A DNA stretch of 64,000 nt from NCBI RefSeq assembly GCF_947179165.1, contig NC_077242.1:29414097-29478096 (forward strand), in the 5' to 3' direction. The position numbers were made by a program, and so were the translations under genes. Below are positions 24,713 through 35,780 of the stretch, one piece after another. The notes beneath the pieces are model-generated. The model had not been told where the DNA came from. It worked only from the letters and a program-made list of their open reading frames with translations, and did no database searches. Numbering within the stretch: position 1 is the first letter of the stretch; every line of letters begins with the position of its first letter. This DNA is from Solanum dulcamara (Eukaryota; Streptophyta; Magnoliopsida; Solanales; Solanaceae).

Positions 24713-25755
24713 TTAACCTTTGGGCAATATTTGGAAACTTTTCTCACATTCTTCTGACCATTGGAATTTTACCTTCTTTTGTGTCAACTTAGTTAAAGGC
24801 GAAGAAATAGATGAGAACCATTCAACAAACCTTCTGTAGTATCCGGCTACGCCTAAAAAGCTCCTAATGTCTGAAGGAGATAATGGTCTAGGCCAATTTT
24901 TAACCGCCTCTATTTTCTTTGGATCTACTTTAATCCCATCACCAGACACCATATGGCCAAGAAATGCAACTTTCCTCAGCCAATATTCAAATTACTAAAT
25001 TTAACGAATAACTGCTTTTCTCTTAATGTTTGCAACACAATCCATAAGTGACCCATATGATCTTCCTCATTCTGAGAGTAAATCAAGATATCATCAATAA
25101 ACACCACTACAAACATATCCAAATATGACTTGAAAATGTGATTCATCAAATCTATGAATATAGCTAGAGCATTTGTCAACCGGAACGGCATTACTACAAA
25201 TTCAAAATAACCATACCTTGTCTGAAAGGACGTCTTGGGAATATCACACTCCCTTACCCATAATTGATGATAATCAGAATGGAGGTCAATCTTAGAAAAA
25301 TAGCTTGCTCCTTGTAATTTATCAAATAAGTCATCTATCCTTGGGATTAGATATTTGTTGTTTATGGTGATCATATTTAATTGCCGGTAGTCTATACATA
25401 TTTGGAGTGACCCATATTTCTTCCTAACAAATAACACGGGAGTACTCCATGGTGAAATACTTGGTCTTATAAAACCCTTGTCCAACAAATCTTTTAATTG
25501 TTCTTTCAACCCCTTAAGTTCTGCTGGAGCCATACGGTAAGGAGAAATAGAGATAGGTTGGATATTGGGAAGGAGATCTATGCCAAAGTCAATCTCCCTT
25601 TCGGGAGGAATGCCGGGAAAATCATCGAGAAACACGTCGGAGAACTCCTTAACTATAGGGACCGACTCAAGAGTCGGAGTTTTGGAATCAATGTCCCTAA
25701 CTCGCACAATATGATAAATGCACCCTTTGAAAATCATTTTCCGGTCCTTAATACA
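24713..25755 (-). pseudogene. Reverse transcriptase of V
   Basis: Open piece 24976-25737 (253 residues) holds [60 protein letters not shown] and the intact catalytic box [18 protein letters not shown] frameshift near 24970 separates it from 24713-24952, which carries [20 protein letters not shown] and [15 protein letters not shown] (thumb/connection). A stop at 24713-24715 splits RT from RNase H. Catalytic residues are intact; the gene is closed only by these few breaks. Confidence 0.9.
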
Positions 25756-26157
25756 TGAGATAAATCAACCCTTAACCACTGAATCATTTCCCTTCCATTC
25801 AACAATAGGCTCATTAGGGAAGTGAAACTTAACCACACGAGTTCTACAACATATAGATGCATATGCGGCATGTAACCAATCCATACCAAGAATAATGTCG
25901 AAATTAGTCATATCAAGTTCAACAAGGTCACATGGAATAAATTTGTGCAAGACCCATATGGGATAATTTCTATAAGCTCTCTTGGCTAACACCGAACCAC
26001 CAATGGGAGTATAAACCGAAAAAAGTTCTATTAATACTTTGGGGCACACATCAAACCTTATAGCAATGTAAGGAGTAACAAAAGACAAATTGGCACCCAG
26101 ATCAATCAATGCATAGACATCAAGGTTAAAAACACATAACATACCCATGACCACATT
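25756..26157 (-). pseudogene. Aspartic protease of V
   Basis: Open piece 25765-26154 (129 residues) reads VFNLDVYALIDLGANLSFVT, with the catalytic aspartate and the DLGAN context intact. VYTPIGGSVLAKRAYRNYPI and MTNFDIILGMDWLHAAYASI follow. Stops at both ends cut it off from gag and RT, which are in one polyprotein in intact relatives. Confidence 0.87.
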
Positions 26158-27303
26158 ATGGGACTCATCAACCTCTTGCCTAGCATGAAGAGCATAGAAT
26201 CGGTTGTTGCATTGGCCACCCTTAGGTTGAGCTTGGGCACCTTATTGCACTTGGCCTCCTATAGGATGACCATCTCCACCCTTGTTGACTATAAGAGGGA
26301 ACTCGGATTGCTTATGGACCATTTTACCACATCTATAATGAGCATTCTTTCCCATTAAGCACCTTCCTCTATGATGCTTTCCACACTTTACACACCTTGA
26401 GTAGAAGGGTTACTAGCATTTGCACCTTCTTCACCTTGATCTTTAGGGTATGGAATCCTATCCTTAGCAAACTTCTTCCTCGAGATTTGGCCTTGATGAT
26501 AGCATCCACTGCTACCAACGGTCCTAGTATTGGAGAACCCATCTTCATATCGGGCCCTCTTAGAATCCCTGATCCTCATTTCTTTGAGCTTTTCTCCTTC
26601 AATTTGTTTGGCAAAAGTCATAAGACGAGATATGTCCATCTCCTTAATAAGCATAGTGGTGCGACACTCCTTAGCAACCAAGTCGGACACTCCCAATATG
26701 AATTTACTCATTTGGGTACATGGATCGACAACTATTGAATGAGCATACTTGGATAGCTTAGTAAACTTGAGGGCATAGTCCCTCATCCCCATATTGCCTT
26801 GTCCAAGATTTATGAAATCCAACACTTTAGCCTCCCTTAACTCAAGAGGGAAAAAGTGATCAAGGAAAGAAAGTTTGAAAACTTTCCATTCGACAGGACC
26901 TTTATCCACCCTCTCTGACTTTTATTGAGTGTACCATAGTTGAGCAACACCTTTGAGTTGGTAAGCCGCCAACTCCGCTCTTTCTTCCAAATTCACCCCC
27001 ATAATATTCACTATCTTGTAGACCTTATCAATAAACTCTTGAGGATCCTCATCAACCTTTGAGCTATGAAACTCCGGAGGATTCATTCATGCAAAGTCCC
27101 TTACTCTTGAGGCTGGAGTAGGAACATTAGGAGGAGCCACAACACTTTGGTTGGTCACTACTTTGGCTAGTATAGTGATAGCAGTTCGGAACTCCACATT
27201 ATTCACTTGGTCCCAGTATAGGACCATTGTCTTGAGGAGCCGGGGGAGCTTGGGCTTCATTAATATTTTCTCCCCTTGGAAATTGTGGTCTTCTTTGAGC
27301 CAT
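26158..27303 (-). pseudogene. gag of V
   Basis: An ATG at 27303 opens MAQRRPQFPRGENINEAQAP, then a frameshift moves the frame to 27087-27410 (NNVEFRTAITILAKVVTNQ). A TGA follows RVRDFA near 27086, where W keeps an arginine codon. After another stop near 26912, open piece 26388-26909 gives FKLSFLDHFFPLELREAKVL and TMLIKEMDISRLMTFAKQIE. The zinc knuckle (HYRCGKMVHKQSEF, about 26300-26345) has lost two cysteines and has MVH for MGH. An ATG-led open frame extends upstream to 27410, but 27303 fits the family start. Confidence 0.86.
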
Positions 27304-27503
27304 TTTTCTGAAAAACGCAAAGAAAGACTATTAGGGAAAAGAAGTCTTAACATAAACTCTATAGCATGACATGGATCATGAAAGAGGTGAGAATTCCTAA
27401 GACGCCTCATAGCCTCCTACTCATAAGTGTGGCGTGCTTCATACCCATAAATAAGACTCTACTTGACATGGCATGTTTGACACCCTAGGACACTTGAAAA
27501 ACC

Positions 27504-27522
27504 TTATGTTCTAATACCTAGT
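27504..27522 (-). other. Primer-binding site remnant of V
   Basis: On the minus strand, right after the 5' LTR, reads ACTAGGTATTAGAACATAAG. It is the same site as Y's CTTGGTATCAGAGCATAA with several substitutions, so it is a decayed initiator tRNA-Met site. Confidence 0.75.
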
Positions 27523-27523
27523 T

Positions 27524-29627
27524 TGTCACGACCCGACCTAGGGCCTAGTCGTAACATGGTGATTGAAACCCCGAAGGACTTCAACCAAGCCCCTTATACA
27601 TATCATAAGCATACATAAGGTAAAAAATAAAAGCAAAAACATCATAAGAGTGTCTAAAACATGAATAAAAATCTGAAAATGTTTTATGACAATATAGACT
27701 CAAACATATGTCCAACTAGATGCCTCTAAACATGAGTATGGGCGGGGGCTAAGACATATCCTTAGCTCACCCTCAATACACAACATAAGAAAAAGTCTTT
27801 TGGCAGGAAAACAGTAAGTAACTTAAAACTAGTCCCCGGTCAATAAGGACTCACCGCAACACCTTCGAATAAGAGTGCCTCTAGTTACATGGACGATTAG
27901 GATATTCAACCTCAACCCCTACATTATGAGACAATGTAGCAAAAAATATGTATTAGTACATTGGAATGTACTAAGTATGAGGACGTGACATGCAACGTAA
28001 ATCATGGAATGCAAAGGTCAAGTAAAACACATGATAAGTTAGAATACGTAAAGTCATGAGAAAATCATATTGAACAAAGCATTTAAAAACATAAGTTCAA
28101 AATCATAACATATTTAAGAAATCATACATATGTAGGATAGGAACCATAATCGACAATAAGACCATGCGAGCTATAACATGGAATCCGATGATCCCCACAT
28201 CGAGAAGGGGGAGGCTACTCTGCCAATGTAGACTCCTAATCATGAACATGTGCTATTTGTGGATCCACTAGCTAGGCCAAAAAGGCAATCCTACAGTGAC
28301 ACGTAGTTATGAGACAAGAGACTTTATATAAGGACCCCTTGCTTCGCGCCCCTACCTCAAGTCTACATTTGGTTCTAAGTCTACTCCCACGGAATACATA
28401 CATAACATAAGATCATAATTTCCTATATCATAATCATGATCATAGGCTTAAAATCATAGAGTAGCTCATTTTCATAACATACTTGTAATGTGACAATTGT
28501 CCTTTCATCATTACAATCATTTTTGCATAATTCGTATCTTTAGGCCTTAGGTCGCCTTACTTCATAACTTGCATGAAAAACCATAATTTAAAACATTCTT
28601 ATAATTAATGATCCTAATAGAAATACATTATCATAATTCATACTTTAAAAATTCATGGCCGTAGCTTGGACTTGAAATTAGGGTATGACATGAATGAATG
28701 ATCAATTTACTTGAAAATCATGAAATTAACTTGAATATATGCAATATCATAAACTTTATATCAACCCATACATAATTTAGATAGATAATATCCTTTAGAA
28801 GCATAAATCAAAATACCCATAATTTACATAACAAATCCTAGAAATCAAAATAGGAGAATTCATGGAAAAACTCTTCAATTTAATTCAATAACCATCAATT
28901 TATATCAAAATAGACTCATGATCCTATTTTAAATCAAAATTCATGAAATTGAAATAGAGATCACAAAACTCATAAAATACCATACTTTAATTTAATAGAA
29001 AACCTTGAGAAATTTATTGGGCTTCATGGATGAAAGGATCCATGTATTAATACCCACATACTTTGAGTGAGAACACCAATTAATTTGGAATAACTTGAGA
29101 ATTTTAATGGAGAAATTAAGTGAATTTGCTTGAAGTCTTCAATGGAAACCCTTGAGAGCCTTTTCGTAGAAAGTGAAATATTTGATAGATGAATTGTAGA
29201 AGAATAAATAGAATTAAAGGTTTATGTTAATTTATAGAGTTGAATTAGGTCGTAAAAATGTCTAGGTTCATTAACTAATAATTTGGGAAAAGTCCAAAAT
29301 GCCCCCCCAAAAAACTTAAATTCAGCCAGAACTGCTTCTCAGGTCCCCGATGCGGTCCTGTCGTGGACCACTCGGCTGGAAAATTATCCCCAAGTCTGCG
29401 ATGCGGTCCTGTCGCGGACTACACCATTTTATGGATTCTTCAAAAATCATTTTTCCATTCTAGGGGTCCTAAAAATCCACCGATACCATTTTCCGCAGGT
29501 TTTGACCCCCTAATTGATATTCTGAAATCAGATTTTCCAAAAAGATTAAGGATAATGCATTACATGAGTGGCCTATTTCTAAGGAATTGTTAAGGTATTT
29601 TGTGGGACATATTTGAGGGATGTTACA
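27524..29627 (-). repeat. 5' LTR (family 1) of V
   Basis: 2104 bp, TGTAACATCC...CGTGACA on the minus strand. It has two GC-rich palindrome units (29342-29369 and 29393-29420), a perfect hairpin (27919-27939), and a TATA-like CTATAAATTAAC on the minus strand near 29229-29240, roughly 100 bp downstream of the palindromes in LTR sense. Confidence 0.92.
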
Positions 29628-29947
29628 TGTACAAGTGACCATTTAAAATAGCATGATATTAGAAGTAATGAAAATCATTATTAGTCTTTAAGAAGGATTA
29701 ATGCATAAAAACCATAAGAGTATCATGTAAATTAAAAGGTAGTATTAGTCATTTAAATCATAAAGGAACATATATATGTGGGATAGGAACCATAACTGAA
29801 AATAAGACCATGCGAGCTATAACATGGAATCCCAATAAACCCTACATCAGAAAAAAGGGAGAGACTACTTGCCAAGGTAGACTTCTATATGCCTAAGTGG
29901 ATCCACTAAGAGGTCATGTGAACTAGGTACTCATCCCTAGTCCCTAG

Positions 29948-30055
29948 ATTCGGGTGCTCGCCTTCAAGCCTTGATATTTCGGGTACTCACCTCTTAGTTC
30001 TTGATATTTCGGGTACTAACCTCTTAGAGATTTGGGTATTCACCTCTAATCCCTT
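29948..30055. repeat. Local minisatellite, ~4 units of 24-30 bp
   Basis: Units start TTTCGGGTACTCACCTCTTAG or close variants at about 29949, 29977, 30007 and 30031. The block is unique to this solo LTR; the other family-1 LTRs here lack it, which helps explain its extra length. Confidence 0.7.
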
Positions 30056-31394
30056 TATACCTTTGGTGGCACGTAATTTATAAGATATGAGGTTGCTACT
30101 AGGACTGGCCCCCACCTCAAGTCCACTCGATGCTAAGTCAAATCCCACAGAATACATACAATGCATAAAATCATAGTTTCGTATATCTTAGTCATAATCA
30201 TAAGTTTGAAATCATAGAGTAGCTCATGATATAACATACTCATAATATGAGAATTGTCCTTTCATCATCACGATTATGCTTCGTAATCCATATAATTTGA
30301 AATATGACAATTGTCCTTTCATCATTACAACCATACTTCATAACTTGTATGAAAATCATTATTTGGAGTATATTTAAAGTTCATAATCATAATTGGAATA
30401 CATAATCATAATTCATCCATGAAATTTCATGATCATAGCTTATACTTGAAAATTAGGGTAAGACATGGATACATGATCAATTTACTTGAAAATCATGAAT
30501 TTGACTTGAAAACATGTATGATCATATACTTTATATCATCCCATACATAATTCATATAGATAATATCCTTTGAAAATATAATTGAAAATATTCATCCTTT
30601 TCATCATGAACCCTAGAAATCAAAGTAGGAGGATTCATGGAAAAACTCTTCAATTCAATCCAAAAACCATCAATTTATATCTAAATAGACTAAAAATCAT
30701 AATTGAAATCATAATTTATGCGATTGGAATACGGATCATAAAACTCATAAAATACCATACTTTAATTTGATAGAAAACTTGAAAAATCAAGTCATGGATG
30801 AAAGAATCCATGAATCAATACCCACATACCTTAATTGGCAACACCAAGAATTTTGGAAGAACTTGAAACATTGATGGAGAAATTGAATAAGTTTGCTTGA
30901 AGTCTTCAATAGAAACCCATGAGAGACTTTTTGTAGAGAGAAATATTTGATAGATGAATTGTAGGAGAATGAATAGAATTAGGGGTTTAGGTGAACTTAT
31001 AGAGTCAGATTAAGTCCTAAAATTATCAAGGTTCATAACTAATAATTTGGGAAAGGTCTAAAACGTCCTTAAAAAAAACTCAACTCGACCAAAATAACCC
31101 TCCTAAGTCCGCAATGCAGACCTGTCTCGGACCATTCAGTTTTGTGAATATCCTCCAAAATACGCTGACCTATCGCGGACTGTTCTATTTTGTGAATTTT
31201 GTCCAAAATTAATCTTCTGATATATGGGTCCTAAAAATCTACCGAGACCATTTTCTCACAGGTTTTGACCCCCTAATCGATATTCCGAACTCGGATTTTC
31301 CAAAATAATTAAGGATAATGAGTTATATGAGCGGACTATTTTTTGAGGTATTCCTAAGGCACTTGTGATCATTTTTGAGGGATGTTACACCATC

Positions 31395-31960
31395 TCACCC
31401 ACTTCAAACCACCCTACCGTAGACCTACATCTTCTCCCGTACAAGACTTCAAAAGGAGCCATTCGGATGCTAGAGTGGTAACTATTATTGTAGGTAAACT
31501 CAATTAGTCGCAAATGCTCATCGCAACTTCCTCTAAGATCAATCACACACGCCCTTAACATATCCTCCAAGGTTTGGATTGTTTTTTCATCTTTTCCATC
31601 AATTTACAGATGGAAAGCGGTATTTAGCTTGACTTTAGTACCAAAACCTTTCTGAAATGACTTCCAAAAATGTGAAATGAACTGATTACCCCTATCCCAT
31701 ATAATCGACAAAGGAACACCATGAAGTTTCATAAGTTCACGAATGTACAACTTAGCGTAGTCTTCAGCAACATAAGAAGTCTTGAATGGTAGAAAATATG
31801 CCGCTTTGGTCATTCGGTCCACAATGACCCAAATAGAATCATGTTGTCTTCTAGTACGAGGCAAACCTATAAAGAAGTCCATATTCACATCTTTCCACTT
31901 CCCTGTAGAAATTTCCATTTCTTGAGCTAGATCTCCTGACTTTTGATGTTCAACTTTCAC
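31395..31960 (-). pseudogene. Integrase core of X
   Basis: Open piece 31604-31960 reads KVEHQKSGDLAQEMEIS, VNMDFFIGLPRTRRQHDSIW (first catalytic aspartate kept) and IIWDRGNQFISHFWKSFQKG (second kept, with a serine to tryptophan change beside it). After a frameshift, 31385-31570 gives MEDMLRACVIDLRG and RMAPFEVLYGRRCRST, ending GWFEVGEM at the solo LTR. The glutamate region reads DEKTIQTLED. The gene continues at 19926. Confidence 0.87.
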
Positions 31961-32760
31961 TTATTGAAAATTAGGACACTTAGCCACAAATTCTACTATG
32001 TCCTTCTTCATGCCATTCCACCAATACATTTCCCTCAAGTCACGATACATCTTGGTGGATACCGGATGAATTGAATATAAAGAACTATGGGCCTCATTCA
32101 AAATCAATTCTCTTAATCCATCAACATTTGGAACACACAAATGAACTTGGTAACGTAGTATCACATCTCGTCCTATGGAGCAAGCCTCAACTGATTTTTC
32201 GACAACCGACTTCTTCAATTCGACCAAAATCAAATCACTATCTTGTTTAGCCTTTACGTCTACCGTAAAAGATGATTCCAAACCATTATGTATAAGAACG
32301 CCTCCATCATTGGAATAAAGCAAACACACAACTAAACATGCCAATCTATGGACCTCTTTAACCAATTTCGTCTTACCTTCCTCAACATGTGCCATATTTT
32401 CCATAGACAACCGACTAAGAGCATCGGCTACAACATTCATGTCATAGTATTTTAGGAGTTTAAGCCACCTCCTTTTCCTAAGGTTCAAGTCCCTTTGTCT
32501 AAACATATATTGCAAGTTTTTGTGGTCGGTAAACACATCAACATGCACCCCATAAAGATAATGGCGCCAAATTTTCAAAGCAAACACAACTGTCGCCAGT
32601 TCAAGATCATGAGTTGGATAGTTCCTTTCATGTACTTTAAGTTGCCTGGAAGCATAGGCTATAACCTTACCATGTTGCATCAAAATGCAACCCAGGACAA
32701 CACGAAAAGCATCACAATAAACAAAAAAACCCATCCAAACCTTCGGGCAATGTCAAAATA
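31961..32760 (-). pseudogene. RNase H and integrase zinc domain of X
   Basis: Open piece 31961-32734 (257 residues) starts [20 protein letters not shown] and keeps [20 protein letters not shown] and [13 protein letters not shown] short deletion follows YYDMN, so the usual LYHLGKAN part is missing before [13 protein letters not shown]. It ends in the zinc domain [18 protein letters not shown] with CPNFQ (second cysteine lost), and a stop follows. Confidence 0.88.
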
Positions 32761-33790
32761 GGAGCCGGCGTGAGACGATCCTTCATTATTTGGAAACTTT
32801 TCTCACAATCATCCGACCATTGGAATTTTGCCTTGTTTTATGTTAACCTAGTTAAATGAGAAGCAATAGACGAAAACCCTTCAACAAACCTTCTGTAGTA
32901 TCCGACGTAGCCCAAAAAACTTCTAATATCCGAAGGAGATAATGGTCTAGGACAATTCTTAACCGCCTCTATTTTCTTTGGATTTACTTTAATTCCATCA
33001 CCGGACACCACACGGACAAGAAATGCAACTTCCCTCAGCCAAAATTCACACTTACTAAATTTAGCGAATAACTGCTTCTCTCTCAATGTTTGCAACACAA
33101 TCCTCAAGTGGCCCATATGATCTTCCTTATTGCGAGAATAAATCAAGATATCATCAATAAACACCACTACAAACATGTTCAAATATGTCTTAAAATTATG
33201 ATTCATCAAATCCATGAATATCACGGGAGCATTAGTCAAACCAAACGACATTACTACAAATTCAAAATGACCACACCTTGTACGAAAAGCCATTTTGGGA
33301 ATGTCACACTCCCTTACCCTCAATTGATGATAACCGGAATAAAAGTCAATCTTAGAAAAGTAGCTTGCTCCTAGTAATTGATCAAACACGTCATCTATCA
33401 TTGGAATTAAATATTTGTTCTTTATGGTGACCTTATTCAATTACCGATAGTCTATACACATTTGGAGTGACCCATCTTTCTTCCTAATAAATAACACGGG
33501 AGCACCTGATGGTGAAATACTCGATCTTATAAAACCCTTATCCAACAAATTCTTCAATTGTAATTTTAACTCTTTAAGTTCTGTCGGAGTTATATGAAAA
33601 GGAGGAATAAAAATAGGTTGGGTATCGGGAAGGAGATCAATTCCAAAGTTAATTTACCTTTTGGGAGGAATACTGGGATAATCACCGGGAAACAAATTGA
33701 CAAACTCATTAACTATAGGGACCGACTCAAGAATATGAGTTTTGGAATCGACGTCCCTAACTCTTACAATATGATAAATGCATCCATTGG
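32761..33790 (-). pseudogene. Reverse transcriptase of X
   Basis: Open piece 32838-33440 (200 residues) holds [40 protein letters not shown], the intact box [17 protein letters not shown] and [20 protein letters not shown]. The N-terminal part (33441-33790; [18 protein letters not shown] sequence, degraded) is separated by a TAA just upstream of the LNK motif and lies in broken frames. Confidence 0.88.
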
Positions 33791-34250
33791 AAATCATTTT
33801 CGGACCTTAATACATGAGATGAATCGACCCTTAACTACTAAATCTTTACCCTTCCATTTAAGAATAGGCTCAGGAAAGTGAAACTTAACCAAACGAGTCC
33901 TACAATATATAGATGCATATGCAGCATGTAGCCAATCCATAACAAGAATGATGTCAAAATCAGTCATATCAATTTCAACAAGATCACACAGAATGACTCT
34001 ATGCAAGACCCATATGAGATAATTTCTATATACCCTTTTGGCTAGCACCGAATCACCAATGGGAGTATAAACCAAAAACAGTTCTAATAAAACTTTGGGG
34101 AACACATAAAATCTCATAGTAATGTATGGAGTAAGAAAAGACAAGTTGGCACCCAGATCAAGCAAAGCGTAAATATCAAAGTTAAAGACTCCTAACATAC
34201 CCATGACCATATCGGGAGTCTCATCAATCTCTTGCCTAGCATGAAGAGCA
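33791..34250 (-). pseudogene. Aspartic protease of X
   Basis: Part of the open piece 33794-34513 that joins the gag tail to the protease. It reads VFNFDIYALLDLGANLSFLT, with the catalytic aspartate intact, then VYTPIGDSVLAKRVYRNYLI and MTDFDIILVMDWLHAAYASI. The gag-protease join without a stop shows the natural polyprotein order of this family. Confidence 0.87.
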
Positions 34251-35000
34251 TATAATTGGTTATTGCATTGGCCACCCTTAGGTTGAGCTTGAGCGCCTTG
34301 TTTCACTTGGCCTCCTAGAGGATGACCTTCTCCACCCTTGTTGGCAACATGAGGGCACTCAGATTGCTTTTGGACTATCTTGACACATCCATAGCAAGCA
34401 CCCGTTCCCATTAGACACTTTCTGCCATTATTCTTTCCACACCTTACACACTTAGGAAAAGAAGGGTTACCAGCATTTATACTTCCTCCTCCATGAGCTT
34501 TAGAGTATGGCACCCTATCCTTAGCAAACTTCTTCCCCGAGCTTTTTCCCTATTGAAAGCGTCCACTACTACCATCTGTCTAAGTATTGGAGAACCCACC
34601 TTCATACCAGGCCTTCTTATAATCCTCATACTCATCTCTTTTAGCTTTTCTCCTTCAATTTGTTTGGCAAAAGTCATGAGCCGAGATATGTCCATCTCCT
34701 TAACAAGCATAATGGTATAACATTCTTTAGCAACCAAGTCGGATACCCCCAATATGAATTTATTTATTCTGGCACGTGGATCAACAACCAATGAAGGAGC
34801 ATACTTAGATAACTTAGTAAACTTGAGGGCATAGTTGCTTATCCCCATATTGCTTTGTCGAAGGTTTATGAACTCCAACAATTTAGCCTCCCTTAACTCA
34901 AGAGGGAAAAAGTGGCCAAGGAAAGAAAGTTAAAAACTTCCATTCAATAGAACCTTTATCTACCCTATCCAACTTCCATTGAGTGTACCAAACTTGGGTA
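34251..35000 (-). pseudogene. gag (central and C-terminal part) of X
   Basis: Open piece 34477-34881 carries FINLRQSNMGISNYALKFTK and KEMDISRLMTFAKQIEGEKL. 34251-34513 carries the nucleocapsid CVRCGKNNGRKCLMGTGACY and a knuckle GCVKIVQKQSEC, with the zinc-binding histidine replaced by glutamine. Frames are broken near 34490 and 34890. At 35000 the solo family-4 LTR splits gag; the N-terminal part is at 38205-38554. Confidence 0.85.
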
Positions 35001-35536
35001 ACACCTATCACGACCCAACCCTGTGGGCCGCGATTGGGGTCCGACCTGGACCCCCCATATACGTAACTTTCAAATATAACCAAATTAAACTACGGGTAAT
35101 GTGATAAAACCCCCCAAAACCCCAATGGGTTAAAACTTTTTCATGTTCATATAACCTTCTTTATTCATATCGTATCATGGAAGAGAATGTAAGCCGACAA
35201 GGCTGCCATAATGTAAAAACATTTACAACGTCTTGTACAGGCACAACCGAAATAAATTCATGAACAACCCACACATACATGTCTACATGTACTGAGTATA
35301 TAAGCATAACATAACTGGGATAACAACTGAAACAGGGATGCAAAAAACCAAGTATAACATTTAATAGGGTACTATACCTGTACCTTACAAAATAAAGTCC
35401 TGTATACTATTATCACGTACCGTATCTAGCCCGCCCGGGGACTCGGTGTTACAAACACATCATCTATTATGATAGGCATATATATGCTATTAGAGCTGTT
35501 GAACGTCCAACCCTATCCATGTATATAGAAAGCACA

Positions 35537-35780
35537 TGATGAGGAATGACAGCCTGATCTACATATCGTGTAATAATACCGAGGAACGATGGCCCGATCT
35601 ATATATTGCATGATAATTCTGAGGTACGAAGGCCCGATATGTATCTCATATATTAGTGCCGAGGAACGATGGCCCGATCTATATCTGATATATTAGTGCC
35701 GAGGAACGATGGCCCAATCCGTATACATGCATATCATATAATAATACCGAGGAACGATGGCCCGATCCACATATCACACA
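35537..35780. repeat. 40-bp minisatellite, ~6 units, in LTR family 4
   Basis: Units carry GCCGAGGAACGATGGCCC followed by GATCTATAT and an AT-rich tail; one unit is lengthened by an inserted CATGCATAT-type stretch. Homologous to 8125-8452, but the palindrome GAACGTTC has become GAACGATGG in these units, so the units of each copy resemble each other more than the units of the other copy. Confidence 0.8.

Larger units (their letters stand above)
20424..29627 (-). mobile_element. Element V: nearly complete Tekay/Del-type chromovirus, minus strand
   Basis: 9204 bp with two LTRs of exactly 2104 bp (20424-22527 and 27524-29627), a polypurine tract, a primer-site remnant, and gag-PR-RT-RNaseH-IN-chromodomain in order. 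The perfect 5-bp TSD TGTAC lies at 20419-20423 and 29628-29632. The host LTR reads through once V is removed (compare 39255-39270 in X). It is the innermost and best preserved element, and it still carries roughly eight stops and frameshifts. Most catalytic residues of RT, RNase H and integrase are intact, so it decayed later than its neighbours. Confidence 0.93.
19932..31389 (-). mobile_element. Solo LTR (family 1) inside X integrase, itself interrupted by V
   Basis: Left part 19932-20423 and right part 29633-31389 together form one LTR of about 2.25 kb, starting TGTAACATCCC at 31389 and ending ..GTTATA at 19932 on the minus strand. The flanks are CCATA (19927-19931) and CCATC (31390-31394), a TSD with one mismatch. 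The integrase of X reads GWFEVGEM on one side and ISPELVVDVM on the other. It contains a local minisatellite (29948-30055), a partly decayed palindrome (31105-31132) and no coding sequence of its own. Confidence 0.87.

Noticed and set aside
25498..25758. Open frame opposite the RT of V (and similar ones opposite gag at 26397-26742 and RT at 3054-3338)
   Set aside because: They are antisense shadows of conserved pol/gag sequence; the same antisense peptide appears opposite each RT copy and has no domain of its own.
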